A stretch of 51,681 bases of DNA, taken from assembly GCA_031732875.1 (NCBI GenBank), contig JAVMKL010000015.1, positions 1 through 51,681 of the forward strand. The letters are read 5' to 3'. Positions 7,876-19,923 of this stretch are shown here, piece after piece. Made by a program: the position numbers and the translations under genes. The first letter of the stretch is position 1, and each line of letters starts with the position of its first letter. A model generated the notes under the pieces. It ran no database searches. It saw nothing but the letters and a program-made list of their open reading frames with translations, and was not told the origin of the DNA. This DNA comes from JAVMKJ01 sp031732875. Lineage in GTDB: Bacteria > Pseudomonadota > Gammaproteobacteria > Competibacterales > Competibacteraceae.

Positions 7876-8634
7876 ATGCGGCCAACGCCCCTTCCACCCG
7901 TCCTGGTCCTGGTCCTATCACTGGCCGCCTGCGCCAGTACCCAGGAGCAGAACTTCAAGAAGGACGTGGCCGAGGCCAATTTCAAGCTGGGCATCGGCTA
8001 CATGCAGTCCGGCCATCTCGAAGTCGCCACCGAGAAGCTGCGCAAGGCGCTGCAATTCGACGACGATTATCCCGAAGCCCACAACGCCATCGCCGTCCTC
8101 TACGAGGAAATCCGCGAGTACAATCCCGCCGAGATCCACTACAAACGGGCGATCGAACTCAAGCCCGACTACACCCTGGCGAAACTGAACTATGCCCGAT
8201 TCCTGTGCACGCGCGAGCCAACCCGCGTTGCCGAAGGCGAAAGCGAACTCCAGAAGATCGCCACCGACCCGGTCAACGCTGGTGCCACCGCCGCCGAGGC
8301 CTATGCCAGCCTGGCCGTCTGCGTCCGCAAGCGCGACGATACCGCCCAGGCCGAAACCTGGTTGCGCAAAGCCTTGGACAGCAATCCCAATAACACCATC
8401 GCTCTGTACGAACTGGCCCAGATCAGCCAGAGTCAGGGCAAGACGCTGCAAGGCCGCGCCTTTCTGCAGCGCTACCATGCCCAGACCCGCCCAACCCCCC
8501 AGAGTCTGTGGCTGGGCATCACCCTCGAAACCGCCCAGGACGGCGACCCGCAACTGCGTCGGGAATACGGTATGTTGCTGCTATCCCAATTCCCGAATTC
8601 CGACGAAGCCCGCCGCCTGAAGAAGCCGGAATGA
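7876..8634 (+). CDS. pilW: Type IV pilus biogenesis TPR lipoprotein PilW/PilF
   Basis: 252 residues starting at ATG 7876, chosen because AAGGTGA at 7861-7867 sits eight bases upstream; an in-frame GTG at 7864 would overlap that site. The N-terminus is a lipoprotein signal with lipobox LAAC (cysteine 19). The rest is tandem TPR repeats (for example NFKLGIGYMQSGHLEVATEKLRKAL written in family pattern). Known PilF/PilW pilotins carry the secretin PilQ to the outer membrane. No other pilus gene is in view. The stop overlaps the rodZ start (ATGA), implying translational coupling. Confidence 0.85.
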   Translation: MRPTPLPPVLVLVLSLAACASTQEQNFKKDVAEANFKLGIGYMQSGHLEVATEKLRKALQFDDDYPEAHNAIAVLYEEIREYNPAEIHYKRAIELKPDYTLAKLNYARFLCTREPTRVAEGESELQKIATDPVNAGATAAEAYASLAVCVRKRDDTAQAETWLRKALDSNPNNTIALYELAQISQSQGKTLQGRAFLQRYHAQTRPTPQSLWLGITLETAQDGDPQLRREYGMLLLSQFPNSDEARRLKKPE

Positions 8635-9689
8635 GTATGTTCAACGAGAGCGTCTCCGATTTCACCCCACCGTCCGAAACCCCCGACGCGAGCGCCGAAT
8701 CGCTGGGTGTCTGGCTGGCCCGGACCCGCGCTGGCTACGGCGCCGAGCAGCGCGACGTCGCCCGCCATCTCCGGCTGAACCCGGCCATCATCCAGGCCCT
8801 CGAGGCCGATGACTTCGCCCGCCTGGGTCCGCCGGTGTTCGTCCGCGGCTATCTCAGCCGCTATGCCCAACTTCTGAACCTGCCGGAACAGACGGTGCTG
8901 GAACGTTTCCGGCTGCAATCGGGCCCCAGCCTGGAGCCGCCCCCGCTGAAAGTCGTGCATCCGCTCCAGCGGCAAACCCGGATCCGGGACTTGCGCGGCC
9001 TGTTCTATCTGATCCTGGTGGCCGGCATCGGTTGGACCGCCGTGCAGCACCTGGGCGATCTCGATCCCGGCCGGCTGGTCGCACTGTGGCCGGGCGGCGC
9101 GCGCAACGCTGGCGGCCCGACCGCCGGCTCCCCGGTGACCACCACTCAGGTTCAATATCCGTTTCAGCCCGCGCCCGCCGAGGAAGCAAACCAGCCCCCG
9201 GCCCCGACGCCCGCCAACGAACCGGCTCCCGCGGCTAAGCCCGAACCCGCTCCTCCACCGCCGACCATGGTTGCCCTGCAAACGCCATCTCCAGTCGCGC
9301 CGGCTTCCCTGCTGGAACACGCGCCGATTCCGTCGGCGTCCGGGGTCGGAGCCTCCACCGCCACGTCCTCGCCCCTGCTTGCGGGTTCACCCCTGGAAGC
9401 GGGCGACCAGAACGTGGTCATGGAAACCGGCGGGGGCACCAGGCTGTTGCTGGAATTCAGCAACGACTGCTGGGTCGAGGTGAAGGACGCCCAGGGGAAC
9501 GTGCTCGCCAGCGGCCTGATGAAGGCCAACAGCACCCGAACCCTCTCAGGGCCGGCGCCCTTCAAGGTGACGCTGGGCAACGCGCCCGCCGCCCGCATCG
9601 TCCTGGACAACCGGCTGGTCGATGCGGCGGTTTACGTTCCCCGGCGCGGTACCGTCAGCCGCTTCACCCTGGATCGCGGCCAACCCTGA
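8631..9689 (+). CDS. rodZ: Cytoskeletal/cell-shape protein RodZ
   Basis: 352 residues from ATG 8631, which overlaps the pilW stop; this start gives the expected N-terminus. Domains: a helix-turn-helix of the RodZ type (about 24-95, with SLGVWLARTRAGYGAEQRDVA and FVRGYLSRYAQLL), one membrane segment (about 124-140), a long proline/alanine-rich periplasmic linker (about 170-260), and a C-terminal DUF4115 domain (about 270-350, with CWVEVKDAQG). Family members tie MreB filaments to the membrane and set rod shape. The pilW-rodZ-hisS order is conserved, but ispG, usually between rodZ and hisS, is absent here. Confidence 0.9.
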   Translation: MSMFNESVSDFTPPSETPDASAESLGVWLARTRAGYGAEQRDVARHLRLNPAIIQALEADDFARLGPPVFVRGYLSRYAQLLNLPEQTVLERFRLQSGPSLEPPPLKVVHPLQRQTRIRDLRGLFYLILVAGIGWTAVQHLGDLDPGRLVALWPGGARNAGGPTAGSPVTTTQVQYPFQPAPAEEANQPPAPTPANEPAPAAKPEPAPPPPTMVALQTPSPVAPASLLEHAPIPSASGVGASTATSSPLLAGSPLEAGDQNVVMETGGGTRLLLEFSNDCWVEVKDAQGNVLASGLMKANSTRTLSGPAPFKVTLGNAPAARIVLDNRLVDAAVYVPRRGTVSRFTLDRGQP

Positions 9690-9700
9690 TCCCCTCGCGT

Positions 9701-9725
9701 CGCGACCGCTGTGGAAGCGGTCGCG
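9701..9725 (+). other. Perfect 10-bp hairpin between rodZ and hisS
   Basis: CGCGACCGCT (9701-9710) and AGCGGTCGCG (9716-9725) are exact complements around a GTGGA loop. No T-run follows, so it is not a classic intrinsic terminator. It may modulate mRNA stability or be a dispersed palindrome. Its presence argues against hisS starting at the GTG at 9711, which lies in the loop. Confidence 0.55.
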
Positions 9726-9758
9726 GCGCCTCCAGCCCCATCATCCGGACCCGAACCC

Positions 9759-11045
<1,287 letters not shown>

Positions 11046-11078
11046 CCCATCGAACAGGACGCCAGAGGACACAAGCCG

Positions 11079-11870
11079 ATGGAACAATATACCGACGACG
11101 AACGCGTCGAGGATCTCAAGAAGTGGTGGAAGGAAAACGGCACCAGCATCATCGCCGGCATCATGCTCGGGGTGATCGCCATTTTCGGCTGGCAATACTG
11201 GGGTTCCCATCGCAACGCCCAGGCGGAAAAAGCCTCGCTGGCCTACGACGCCTTCGTCGTGGCGGCGGAACAACCCGATGCCGGGCAGGCCCGCCAGCGC
11301 GGGCAGGCCTTGCTGGCCGACTTCCCGAACTCCGCCTATGCCGCCCTGGCGGCGCTGCGGCTGGCCAAGCTGGAGGTCGACGGCGGCGACACCGCGGCGG
11401 CGATCCAGCGGCTGGAATGGGTCATCGGCAACGCCAGACTCGATGAGTTCAAGGATATCGCCCGGCTGCGACTGGCGCGCGTCCTGCTCGCCGCCGACCG
11501 GCCGGTCGAGGCCGAGAAACTGATGGATCGCGTGGCTACTCCCAGCCTGACCGCCGAGCGCGAGGAACTGAAAGGCGACGTGCATCTGGCCGGCAACGAT
11601 CCCGCCGGTGCCCGGACCGCCTATACCGCCGCCCTGGCGGCGGGCGGCGACAATCCGCTGTTGCAGTTCAAGATCGACAGTCTGGCCGCTCCCACCGCCG
11701 ACACGGTCGTCCCCGCGCCGGTCGAACCGCCCCCGGCCGCGCCGGTCGAACCCGCCAAGCCCGCGACCGCCGAAACCGCGCCGCCCCCGGCCGCGCCGGC
11801 ACCCGAACCCGCCACCAACCAGGAAACCGCCACTGCCCCGACTCCATCCGCCCCCACCTCAGGTCAATGA
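11079..11870 (+). CDS. yfgM: YfgM-like SecYEG ancillary TPR protein
   Basis: 263 residues. A short cytoplasmic N-terminus (TDDERVEDLKKWWKENG) precedes one membrane segment at about 23-40, followed by a periplasmic TPR-like region, the layout of YfgM, which associates with the Sec translocon and periplasmic chaperones. Position between hisS and bamB is the conserved one. The last 55 residues are an unusual proline/alanine-rich tail not found in the 206-residue E. coli protein. The stop overlaps the bamB start (ATGA). Confidence 0.88.
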   Translation: MEQYTDDERVEDLKKWWKENGTSIIAGIMLGVIAIFGWQYWGSHRNAQAEKASLAYDAFVVAAEQPDAGQARQRGQALLADFPNSAYAALAALRLAKLEVDGGDTAAAIQRLEWVIGNARLDEFKDIARLRLARVLLAADRPVEAEKLMDRVATPSLTAEREELKGDVHLAGNDPAGARTAYTAALAAGGDNPLLQFKIDSLAAPTADTVVPAPVEPPPAAPVEPAKPATAETAPPPAAPAPEPATNQETATAPTPSAPTSGQ

Positions 11871-13010
11871 TCATGAGCCGCCGCATACTCCCCTATCTGC
11901 TGCTGGTCCTGAGCGCCGGCTGTAGCTGGTTCAGTTCCGACAACTCCATCCCGCCGGCCGAGTTGAAAACCATTGCTCAACCGGTCGGCGTCCAGCAACT
12001 CTGGGAAACCCGGGTAGGCACGGGCACGAAGGAACGGTTCGTCCGGCTGGTTCCGGCGCTGGCGGACGGACGGATCTACGCAGCCAGCACCGACGGCACG
12101 GTCGTGGCTCTGGACGCGCTCGGTGGCCAGCGGCTGTGGGAAACCGCCACCCAACTGCCCATCACCGGCGGCGTCGGTCTGAGCGACGGCGGGCTGGTGC
12201 TGGTCGGCACCGGCAAGGGCCAGGTGGTCGCGCTGCGGCAGGAGAACGGCCAAGAGGTCTGGCGCGCGCAGGTTTCCAGCGAGGTGCTGGCCCCGCCGCG
12301 CGCCGCCGGCGGCGTGGTGGTCGTCCGCACGGGCGATGGCAAATTCACCGGCCTCAACGCCGATTCAGGCGAACGGCGCTGGGTCTACGTCCACGCCATG
12401 CCCGCGCTTAGCCTGCGCGGCAGCGCCCCGCCGCTGGTAACCCGCGAACTCGTCATCGCCGGGCTGGATACCGGCAAACTGCTGGTTCTGTCGCTGGACA
12501 AGGGATTGCCGCTCACCGAAAAAACCATCGCCCCGCCGCGCGGCCGCACCGAAATCGAGCGGCTGATCGACATCGACGCCGAACCCAAGGCGTTCGGCGA
12601 CACGCTCTACCTGGCCGCCTACCACGGCAGCGTCGCCGCCATCGACATGCGCGGCGGCAATCTGCTGTGGAACCGCGATCTGTCCAGCTACGCCGGAATC
12701 GACGTCGACGCCCGGCAGGTCTACGTCAGCGAAGACACCGGCGCCGTGCTGGCGCTGGACCGCCGCAACGGCGGGACGCTCTGGAAGCAACCCGAACTGA
12801 CTGGCCGCCGCCTGTCCGCCCCAGCCGCGGCCGAGGACTATGTCGTGGTCGGCGACTACGAGGGTTACCTCCACTGGCTAAGCAAGGACAGCGGCCGCAT
12901 CGTCGGCCGGATCCGCGCCGGGGGCAAGGACATCATCGCCCCGCCGGTCGCGGCCGGCAACACGGTATTCGTGCAAGACCGCAACGGCACGCTCGGCGCC
13001 TTCCGCGCCG

Positions 13011-13018
<8 letters not shown>
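11867..13018 (+). CDS. bamB: Outer-membrane assembly lipoprotein BamB
   Basis: 383 residues. Lipobox LSAGC with cysteine 19 (or 17 from the second Met). The body is a series of PQQ-like beta-propeller blades, each with the AxDGxVxALD/G..LW pattern (for example TDGTVVALDALGGQRLWET and NGGTLWKQP). BamB is part of the BAM complex that inserts beta-barrel proteins. Translationally coupled to yfgM. The usual next gene, der, is missing; priA follows instead. Confidence 0.93.
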
Positions 13019-15269
<2,251 letters not shown>

Positions 15270-15845
15270 GAGACTGTACAAAAACTCCCCTCTCCCTGTG
15301 GGAGGCGTGGTCGTTCCGCGAGCGGGGGGCGTCAGCCCCCTGTTTCCCAGAACGCGGCAAGGGGTCGGCGATCTCGGCTGGCACGGAAACAGCGGACTCA
15401 CGTCCGCCGCTCGCCGGCGACCCCAAGCAATGCGTATCCTACGGGTGTTTTATCAATCAGCCGGTTAGTTTTTATACAGCCTCTGAATCTCGGCCGCGAC
15501 CCCGCGCCGCTCATTCGCCTCGGATTTCACGTGGACCCCCGCCCTCCAGCCGGTTGGCATCGACGATAAAGGGCAATTTACGCGATTGATTGGAAATAAG
15601 ATTTAAAAGAACCGAAAAAATAACTTAACCCTGGAGCCTTTACTTAACGGAAGAGACAACTAGAATTTTGTGTGCTTGTGCGTTTTTCGCGCAGCTACCC
15701 AACCAACCACTAGAGGAAATGAGGGAAGTGGTCCACCCGGGCAACCCACATGGGAAGTTCGGCTCGCTGGCGGCACCTGCCAAACCGCGAGTTCGGGCCG
15801 GTTCGCCTTCATGCAACCATCCACCCTTGTTCTTGGGAAATAACG
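15270..15845. other. 576-bp gene-free spacer before the acetate-uptake genes
   Basis: No gene is supportable. The left half holds an inverted pair of 29-nt REP-like hairpins (15319-15413). The right half (15590-15845) becomes AT-richer and is the likely promoter/leader region for the DUF485-actP unit. No sigma-54 or clear sigma-70 motif was found, and no known riboswitch was recognised. Confidence 0.5.
15319..15413. repeat. Inverted pair of 29-nt REP-like hairpins with compensating stem changes
   Basis: Unit A is 15319-15347 on the plus strand; unit B is 15385-15413 on the minus strand. Both are exactly 29 nt, begin CGAGCGG and end TGTTTCC. Only the hairpin part differs: A folds GGGGGC (15325-15330) with GCCCCC (15335-15340), and B folds GCGGAC with GTCCGC (15392-15397 and 15402-15407). 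The arms have changed together so that each still pairs, which indicates selection for structure. The family differs from the GTAG pair at 427-502. Confidence 0.7.
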
Positions 15846-16154
15846 ATGCAACAAGATTTGGTTCACAAGGTAAAAAGCAATCCCAAATACCATGAACTGG
15901 TATCGAAACGGTCCAGTTTCAGTTGGTTCATGGCGATCCTGATGCTGGTGATCTACTACGGCTTCATCCTGATCATCGCCTATGCTCCCCAGTTCCTGGC
16001 CCGGCCGATCGGCCCGGGCTGGACCATGACCATCGGCATCCCGATCGGGGTTGGGGTCATCGTCTCCGCGTTCGTTCTGACGGGCATTTTCATCAATCGC
16101 GCCAATACGGTGTTCGACGACCTGAACAACCAGATCAAGGAGGAAGTCCTATGA
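15846..16154 (+). CDS. DUF485 inner-membrane protein (YjcH-like)
   Basis: 102 residues from ATG 15846 with GGGAAA upstream. Two membrane helices (about 28-50 and 60-86) are joined by a short loop; the opening NPKYHELVSKRSSFSWFM fits DUF485. These proteins are almost always encoded directly before acetate/solute symporters of the ActP type and are thought to support or stabilise them. Its stop overlaps the actP start, implying coupled translation in a fixed ratio. Confidence 0.9.
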   Translation: MQQDLVHKVKSNPKYHELVSKRSSFSWFMAILMLVIYYGFILIIAYAPQFLARPIGPGWTMTIGIPIGVGVIVSAFVLTGIFINRANTVFDDLNNQIKEEVL

Positions 16155-17860
16155 GATTGCTTCCCGTCTCTCTCGCCACGCCCCTGTTGCTGCTGGCGGG
16201 CAGCGCCTTCGCCCAGCAGGCGGCCGCTCCCGCGGCCGCTCCCGTGGCGCAACAGGCCGCCCAAGCCGCCCAGAAAGGACTCAATGTCCCGGCCATCGTC
16301 ATGTTCCTGATCTTCGTGGCCATCACCTTGGGCATCACCTACTGGGCCGCGCAGCGCACCAAGACCGCCAAGGACTTCTACGCAGCGGGCGGCAGCCTCA
16401 CCGGCATGCAGAACGGCTTCGCCATCGCCGGCGATTACATGTCGGCGGCGTCCTTCCTGGGTATCGCCGGTCTGGTGTACACGGCCGGCTTCGACGGGCT
16501 GATCTACTCGGTCGGCTGGCTGGTCGGCTGGCCGCTGATCATGTTCCTGATCGCGGAACAGCTCAAGAACCTGGGCAAATTCACCTTTGCCGACGTGATC
16601 ACCTACCGGTTGCAGCGGGTGCCCATGCGCACCCTGGCGGCGACCGGCACGATGGTGGTGGTCATCCTGTACCTGATCGGTCAGATGGTGGGCGCCGGCA
16701 AACTGGTCCAAACCCTGTTCGGCCTGCCCTATCATTACGCCGTCGTCATCGTCGGCGTACTGATGATCACCTACGTCATGTTCGGCGGCATGATTGCCAC
16801 CTCCTGGGTGCAAATCATCAAGGCTGGCCTGCTGCTGGGCGGCGCGACCCTGATCGCCTTCCTGTGCCTGTTACAGTTCGGCTTCAGCCCCGAGGAAATG
16901 TTCAAGCAGGCGACCATCGTGCGGGGCTCGGCGGAGGCGCCCAATCTGAAGATCATGGGACCGGGAACCTTGGTAACCAGCCCGATCGACGCCATTTCGC
17001 TGGGCATGGCGCTCATGTTCGGCACCGCCGGCCTGCCGCATATCCTGATGCGTTTCTTCACCGTGCCCGACGCCAAGCAGGCCCGCCGCTCGGTGTTCTA
17101 CGCCACCGGCTTCATCGGTTATTTCTACATCCTGACCTTCATCATCGGCTTCAGCGCCATCGTCTTCATCACCAAGAATCCCAACTACCTGGATGCGGCG
17201 GGCAAGATCCTGAACGGCAGCAACATGGCGGCCATTCACACCTCGGCCTACGTGGGCGGCCCCTACATGCTGGGCTTCATTTCCGCCGTCGCTTTCGCCA
17301 CCATTCTGGCGGTGGTGTCCGGCCTGACCCTGGCCGGCGCCTCGGCTATTTCCCACGACCTGTACGCCAACGTGTTCGCCCACGGCAGGGCCAACGAACA
17401 GCAGGAAGTGTTCGTCTCCAAGATCGCCACGGTGGGGCTGGGCATCATCGCCGTGCTGCTGGGCATCGCCTTCGAACAGCAGAACGTGGCCTTCCTGGTC
17501 GGTCTGACCTTCGCGGTCGCCGCCAGCACCAACTTCCCGATCCTGTTCATGTCGATCTTCTGGTCCAAGATGACTACCCGCGGCGCCTTGGTCGGCGGCG
17601 CCATCGGCCTGATCACCGCCGTGGTGCTGGTGATCATCGGCCCCACCGTTTGGGAAGAAGTGCTGGGCTATCCCAAGGGCTCGGCGCTGTACCCATCCAA
17701 GTATCCGGCCATCATCTCGGTGACTGCGGCTTTCCTCGGCATCTGGATCTTCTCGCTCATGGACAACAGCGAACAGGCGAAGCAGGAAATCGCCGCCTAC
17801 GAGGGGCAGGACGTGCGTTGCCAGACCGGCATCGGCGCCGAGGGCGCGTCCAGCCACTGA
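16151..17860 (+). CDS. actP: Acetate permease ActP (sodium:solute symporter family)
   Basis: 569 residues from ATG 16151, with AAGGAGG at 16138-16144. Residues 1-21 look like a signal peptide (ending AFA), as in E. coli ActP. About 13 membrane helices follow. Family features include FYAAGGSLTGMQNGFAIAGDYMSAASFLG near residues 75-105 (written in short pieces: AGDYMSAASFLG). It imports acetate and similar short monocarboxylates with a cation. It is coupled to the DUF485 gene and followed by two hairpins and the DUF294 sensor gene, a frequent trio. Confidence 0.93.
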   Translation: MRLLPVSLATPLLLLAGSAFAQQAAAPAAAPVAQQAAQAAQKGLNVPAIVMFLIFVAITLGITYWAAQRTKTAKDFYAAGGSLTGMQNGFAIAGDYMSAASFLGIAGLVYTAGFDGLIYSVGWLVGWPLIMFLIAEQLKNLGKFTFADVITYRLQRVPMRTLAATGTMVVVILYLIGQMVGAGKLVQTLFGLPYHYAVVIVGVLMITYVMFGGMIATSWVQIIKAGLLLGGATLIAFLCLLQFGFSPEEMFKQATIVRGSAEAPNLKIMGPGTLVTSPIDAISLGMALMFGTAGLPHILMRFFTVPDAKQARRSVFYATGFIGYFYILTFIIGFSAIVFITKNPNYLDAAGKILNGSNMAAIHTSAYVGGPYMLGFISAVAFATILAVVSGLTLAGASAISHDLYANVFAHGRANEQQEVFVSKIATVGLGIIAVLLGIAFEQQNVAFLVGLTFAVAASTNFPILFMSIFWSKMTTRGALVGGAIGLITAVVLVIIGPTVWEEVLGYPKGSALYPSKYPAIISVTAAFLGIWIFSLMDNSEQAKQEIAAYEGQDVRCQTGIGAEGASSH

Positions 17861-17868
17861 CCGCCCCC

Positions 17869-17922
17869 TCGAACCGGCGGGAGGCGTTCCGCAACGGAAC
17901 GGCATCCTCCCGGCCGGTTCGA
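17869..17922 (+). other. Long nested hairpin after actP
   Basis: The outer arms 17869-17884 (TCGAACCGGCGGGAGG) and 17906-17922 pair along their length with a single bulged base. An inner hairpin, GTTCCG (17886-17891) with CGGAAC (17895-17900), nests in the loop. It lies 9 bases after the actP stop and has no T-run of its own. It probably protects the actP mRNA 3' end or acts with the terminator just downstream; it could also be a palindromic repeat. Confidence 0.65.
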
Positions 17923-17934
17923 ATCTGCTAAGAT

Positions 17935-17974
17935 AAAACCTCCTCCGGTCTCCGCCGCGAGGGGGTTTTATTTT
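17935..17974 (+). terminator. Intrinsic terminator after actP
   Basis: AAAACCTCCTC (17935-17945) pairs with GAGGGGGTTTT (17959-17969) with one G-U wobble, followed by ATTTT. The U-tract touches the next gene's leader, so transcription of the DUF294 gene must read through or start within or just after this element. Confidence 0.75.
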
Positions 17975-17996
17975 GACGCAACCGGACGGAGCAGCC

Positions 17997-19895
17997 GTGG
18001 CCACCCCCGACTACCTGGATCAAAAAACCTTCCTCGCGCACCTATCCCCGTTCAGCCAGTTGCCCGAACCGGAACTGGAACGGCTCGCCAGGGAAATGAC
18101 GGTCGGCCACTACCGCGCCGGCGAGGTGCTGCTGAAGGCCGGAGAACGGCCGACCTGCCTTTATATCGTCATCGACGGCGCGGTCTGGGAGGTGGACCCG
18201 GATGAGCCCGTCCCGTCCGAGCCTTCCGAGGATGCCCTCGAACCCCCCGAGCGGCAGGACCGCTCGCTGTTGTGCGTGACCTCGTTCTACACGGCCGAGG
18301 ATACCTTCGACGCCAAGGCGTTGCAGGAAGGCACCAGCAAGCGCAGTTTCAGGGTCGCCGAACCCACCCGCTGCTTTCGCCTGCACCGGGATAGCTTTCT
18401 GCAAACCGTCCGGAATTATCCGGAGTTCGCCAAATTCTACAATCTCAGAATCTCGCAACGGCTGGCGGCCCAGCGCGGCGCCGAGGACATGCGGGAACTG
18501 TCGGCGTTCACGGTCGCCAAGATTCGCGATGTCTACCTCCATCCGCCGATCTATGTATCCGCCGAAACTTCCATCCACGAAACCGCCCTGGCGATGAAGG
18601 CGAACAAGACCAACTCGGTCCTGGTCCTCTGTGACGACGAAATCGGCATCGTGACCGCCACCGATCTGCGGGAAGCCGCCATCATCCAGCGGCGGTCGCT
18701 GGATGCGTCGGTCGGCACGCTCGCCACGTACGACCTGATCGGCATGGCACCGGACGATTTCCTGTTCAACGCCCTGTTGCGAATGACCCATCACAACATC
18801 AACCGGCTGGTAATCCGGGAAGGCGCCACCATTCACGGCATCCTCGAACAGATGGATCTGCTGAGTTATCTCTCCAACCACTCGCACCTGATCGCTCTAC
18901 AAATCGAGCGTGCGCAGTCCAAGGACGAGTTGAAATGGGCCAGCCACGATCTCGTCAACGTGGTCCGCGACCTGCACAACCAGGGCACCAAGATCCGCTA
19001 CATCATGCAACTGGTGTCGGAGTTGAACAAAAAGGTGCTGCGCAAACTGTTCGAGCTGCTGGCGCCACCCGAATTACGGGACAATGCCTGCCTGCTGGTG
19101 CTCGGCAGCGAGGGACGCGAGGAGCAGGTACTGAAGACCGATCAGGATAACGCGCTGATTCTGCGCGATGGTTTTACCCACCCCGACCTGGAACGGATTG
19201 CCGGGAGATTCACCGAAAGCCTGATTGAGTTCGGCTATCCGCGCTGTCCCGGCAACATCATGGTATCGAACCCGTACTGGACCAAATCGGTCGCGGCCTT
19301 CAAGGACGAGTTGTTCGAATGGATCGTCCATCCCACCCCCGACTCCTTCCTGCAGTTCGCCATTTTCTGCGACGCGGCGGCGGTGGCCGGCGACGACAAT
19401 CTGCTCCGGCACGTCAAGGATCGCATGTACCGCCTGCTGAGCGACCACCGCTCCTTCTACAGCCAGTTCGCCAAATCCACGGTGGCGTTCGAAACCCCCC
19501 TGGGCTTCTTCACCAATTTTGTGCTGGAGAAAAACCGCGACGAACTGGACATCAAGAAGGGCGGCATCTTTCCCATCGTCCACGGCGTGCGCAGCCTGGC
19601 CCTGGAGTATCGGCTGCCGCAGACCAATACCGTGGATCGCATCACCATGTTAAGCCAGCGCAACCTGTTCCAACCGTCTTTCGGCGTCGAATTGAGCGAG
19701 GCGTTCGCCTACCTGTCCACCCTGCGCACTCAGGCCGGCCTGCGGAAAATCGAGCGGGGCTTGCCGCAGGACAATTATCTGAATCCCAAGGATCTCAACA
19801 AACTGGAACGGGAATTGCTGCGCGATTCGTTCAAGATCGTCAACGAGTTCAAGAAGTTCGTCGCCTACCACTTCAAGCTCGGGATGATCAGTTGA
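17997..19895 (+). CDS. cNMP-binding/CBS/DUF294 nucleotidyltransferase-type signalling protein
   Basis: 632 residues from GTG 17997, chosen because CGGAG lies just upstream; a TTG at 17973 sits in the terminator tail. Order: a cyclic-nucleotide-binding-like domain (about 12-135), two CBS motifs (about 175-300), then the DUF294 GlnD-like nucleotidyltransferase core with GSEGREEQ (about 370-377) and the paired aspartates of TDQD (D382, D384), and a DUF294 C-terminal helical domain. Such proteins commonly lie beside actP. The metal-binding residues are intact, so transferase activity is plausible, but the target is unknown. The ligand-sensing role is inference. Confidence 0.87.
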   Translation: MATPDYLDQKTFLAHLSPFSQLPEPELERLAREMTVGHYRAGEVLLKAGERPTCLYIVIDGAVWEVDPDEPVPSEPSEDALEPPERQDRSLLCVTSFYTAEDTFDAKALQEGTSKRSFRVAEPTRCFRLHRDSFLQTVRNYPEFAKFYNLRISQRLAAQRGAEDMRELSAFTVAKIRDVYLHPPIYVSAETSIHETALAMKANKTNSVLVLCDDEIGIVTATDLREAAIIQRRSLDASVGTLATYDLIGMAPDDFLFNALLRMTHHNINRLVIREGATIHGILEQMDLLSYLSNHSHLIALQIERAQSKDELKWASHDLVNVVRDLHNQGTKIRYIMQLVSELNKKVLRKLFELLAPPELRDNACLLVLGSEGREEQVLKTDQDNALILRDGFTHPDLERIAGRFTESLIEFGYPRCPGNIMVSNPYWTKSVAAFKDELFEWIVHPTPDSFLQFAIFCDAAAVAGDDNLLRHVKDRMYRLLSDHRSFYSQFAKSTVAFETPLGFFTNFVLEKNRDELDIKKGGIFPIVHGVRSLALEYRLPQTNTVDRITMLSQRNLFQPSFGVELSEAFAYLSTLRTQAGLRKIERGLPQDNYLNPKDLNKLERELLRDSFKIVNEFKKFVAYHFKLGMIS

Positions 19896-19923
19896 CCGGA
19901 AAACCCCAGTCAAAGGCTGTCTC

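Noticed and set aside
9711..9758. Extended N-terminus for hisS from GTG 9711
   Set aside because: The codon lies in the loop of a perfect 10-bp hairpin and the added residues are not part of the family.
15660..15893. Small minus-strand gene before the DUF485 gene
   Set aside because: 77 residues with no motif, overlapping the start of a well-supported gene and lacking a ribosome site.
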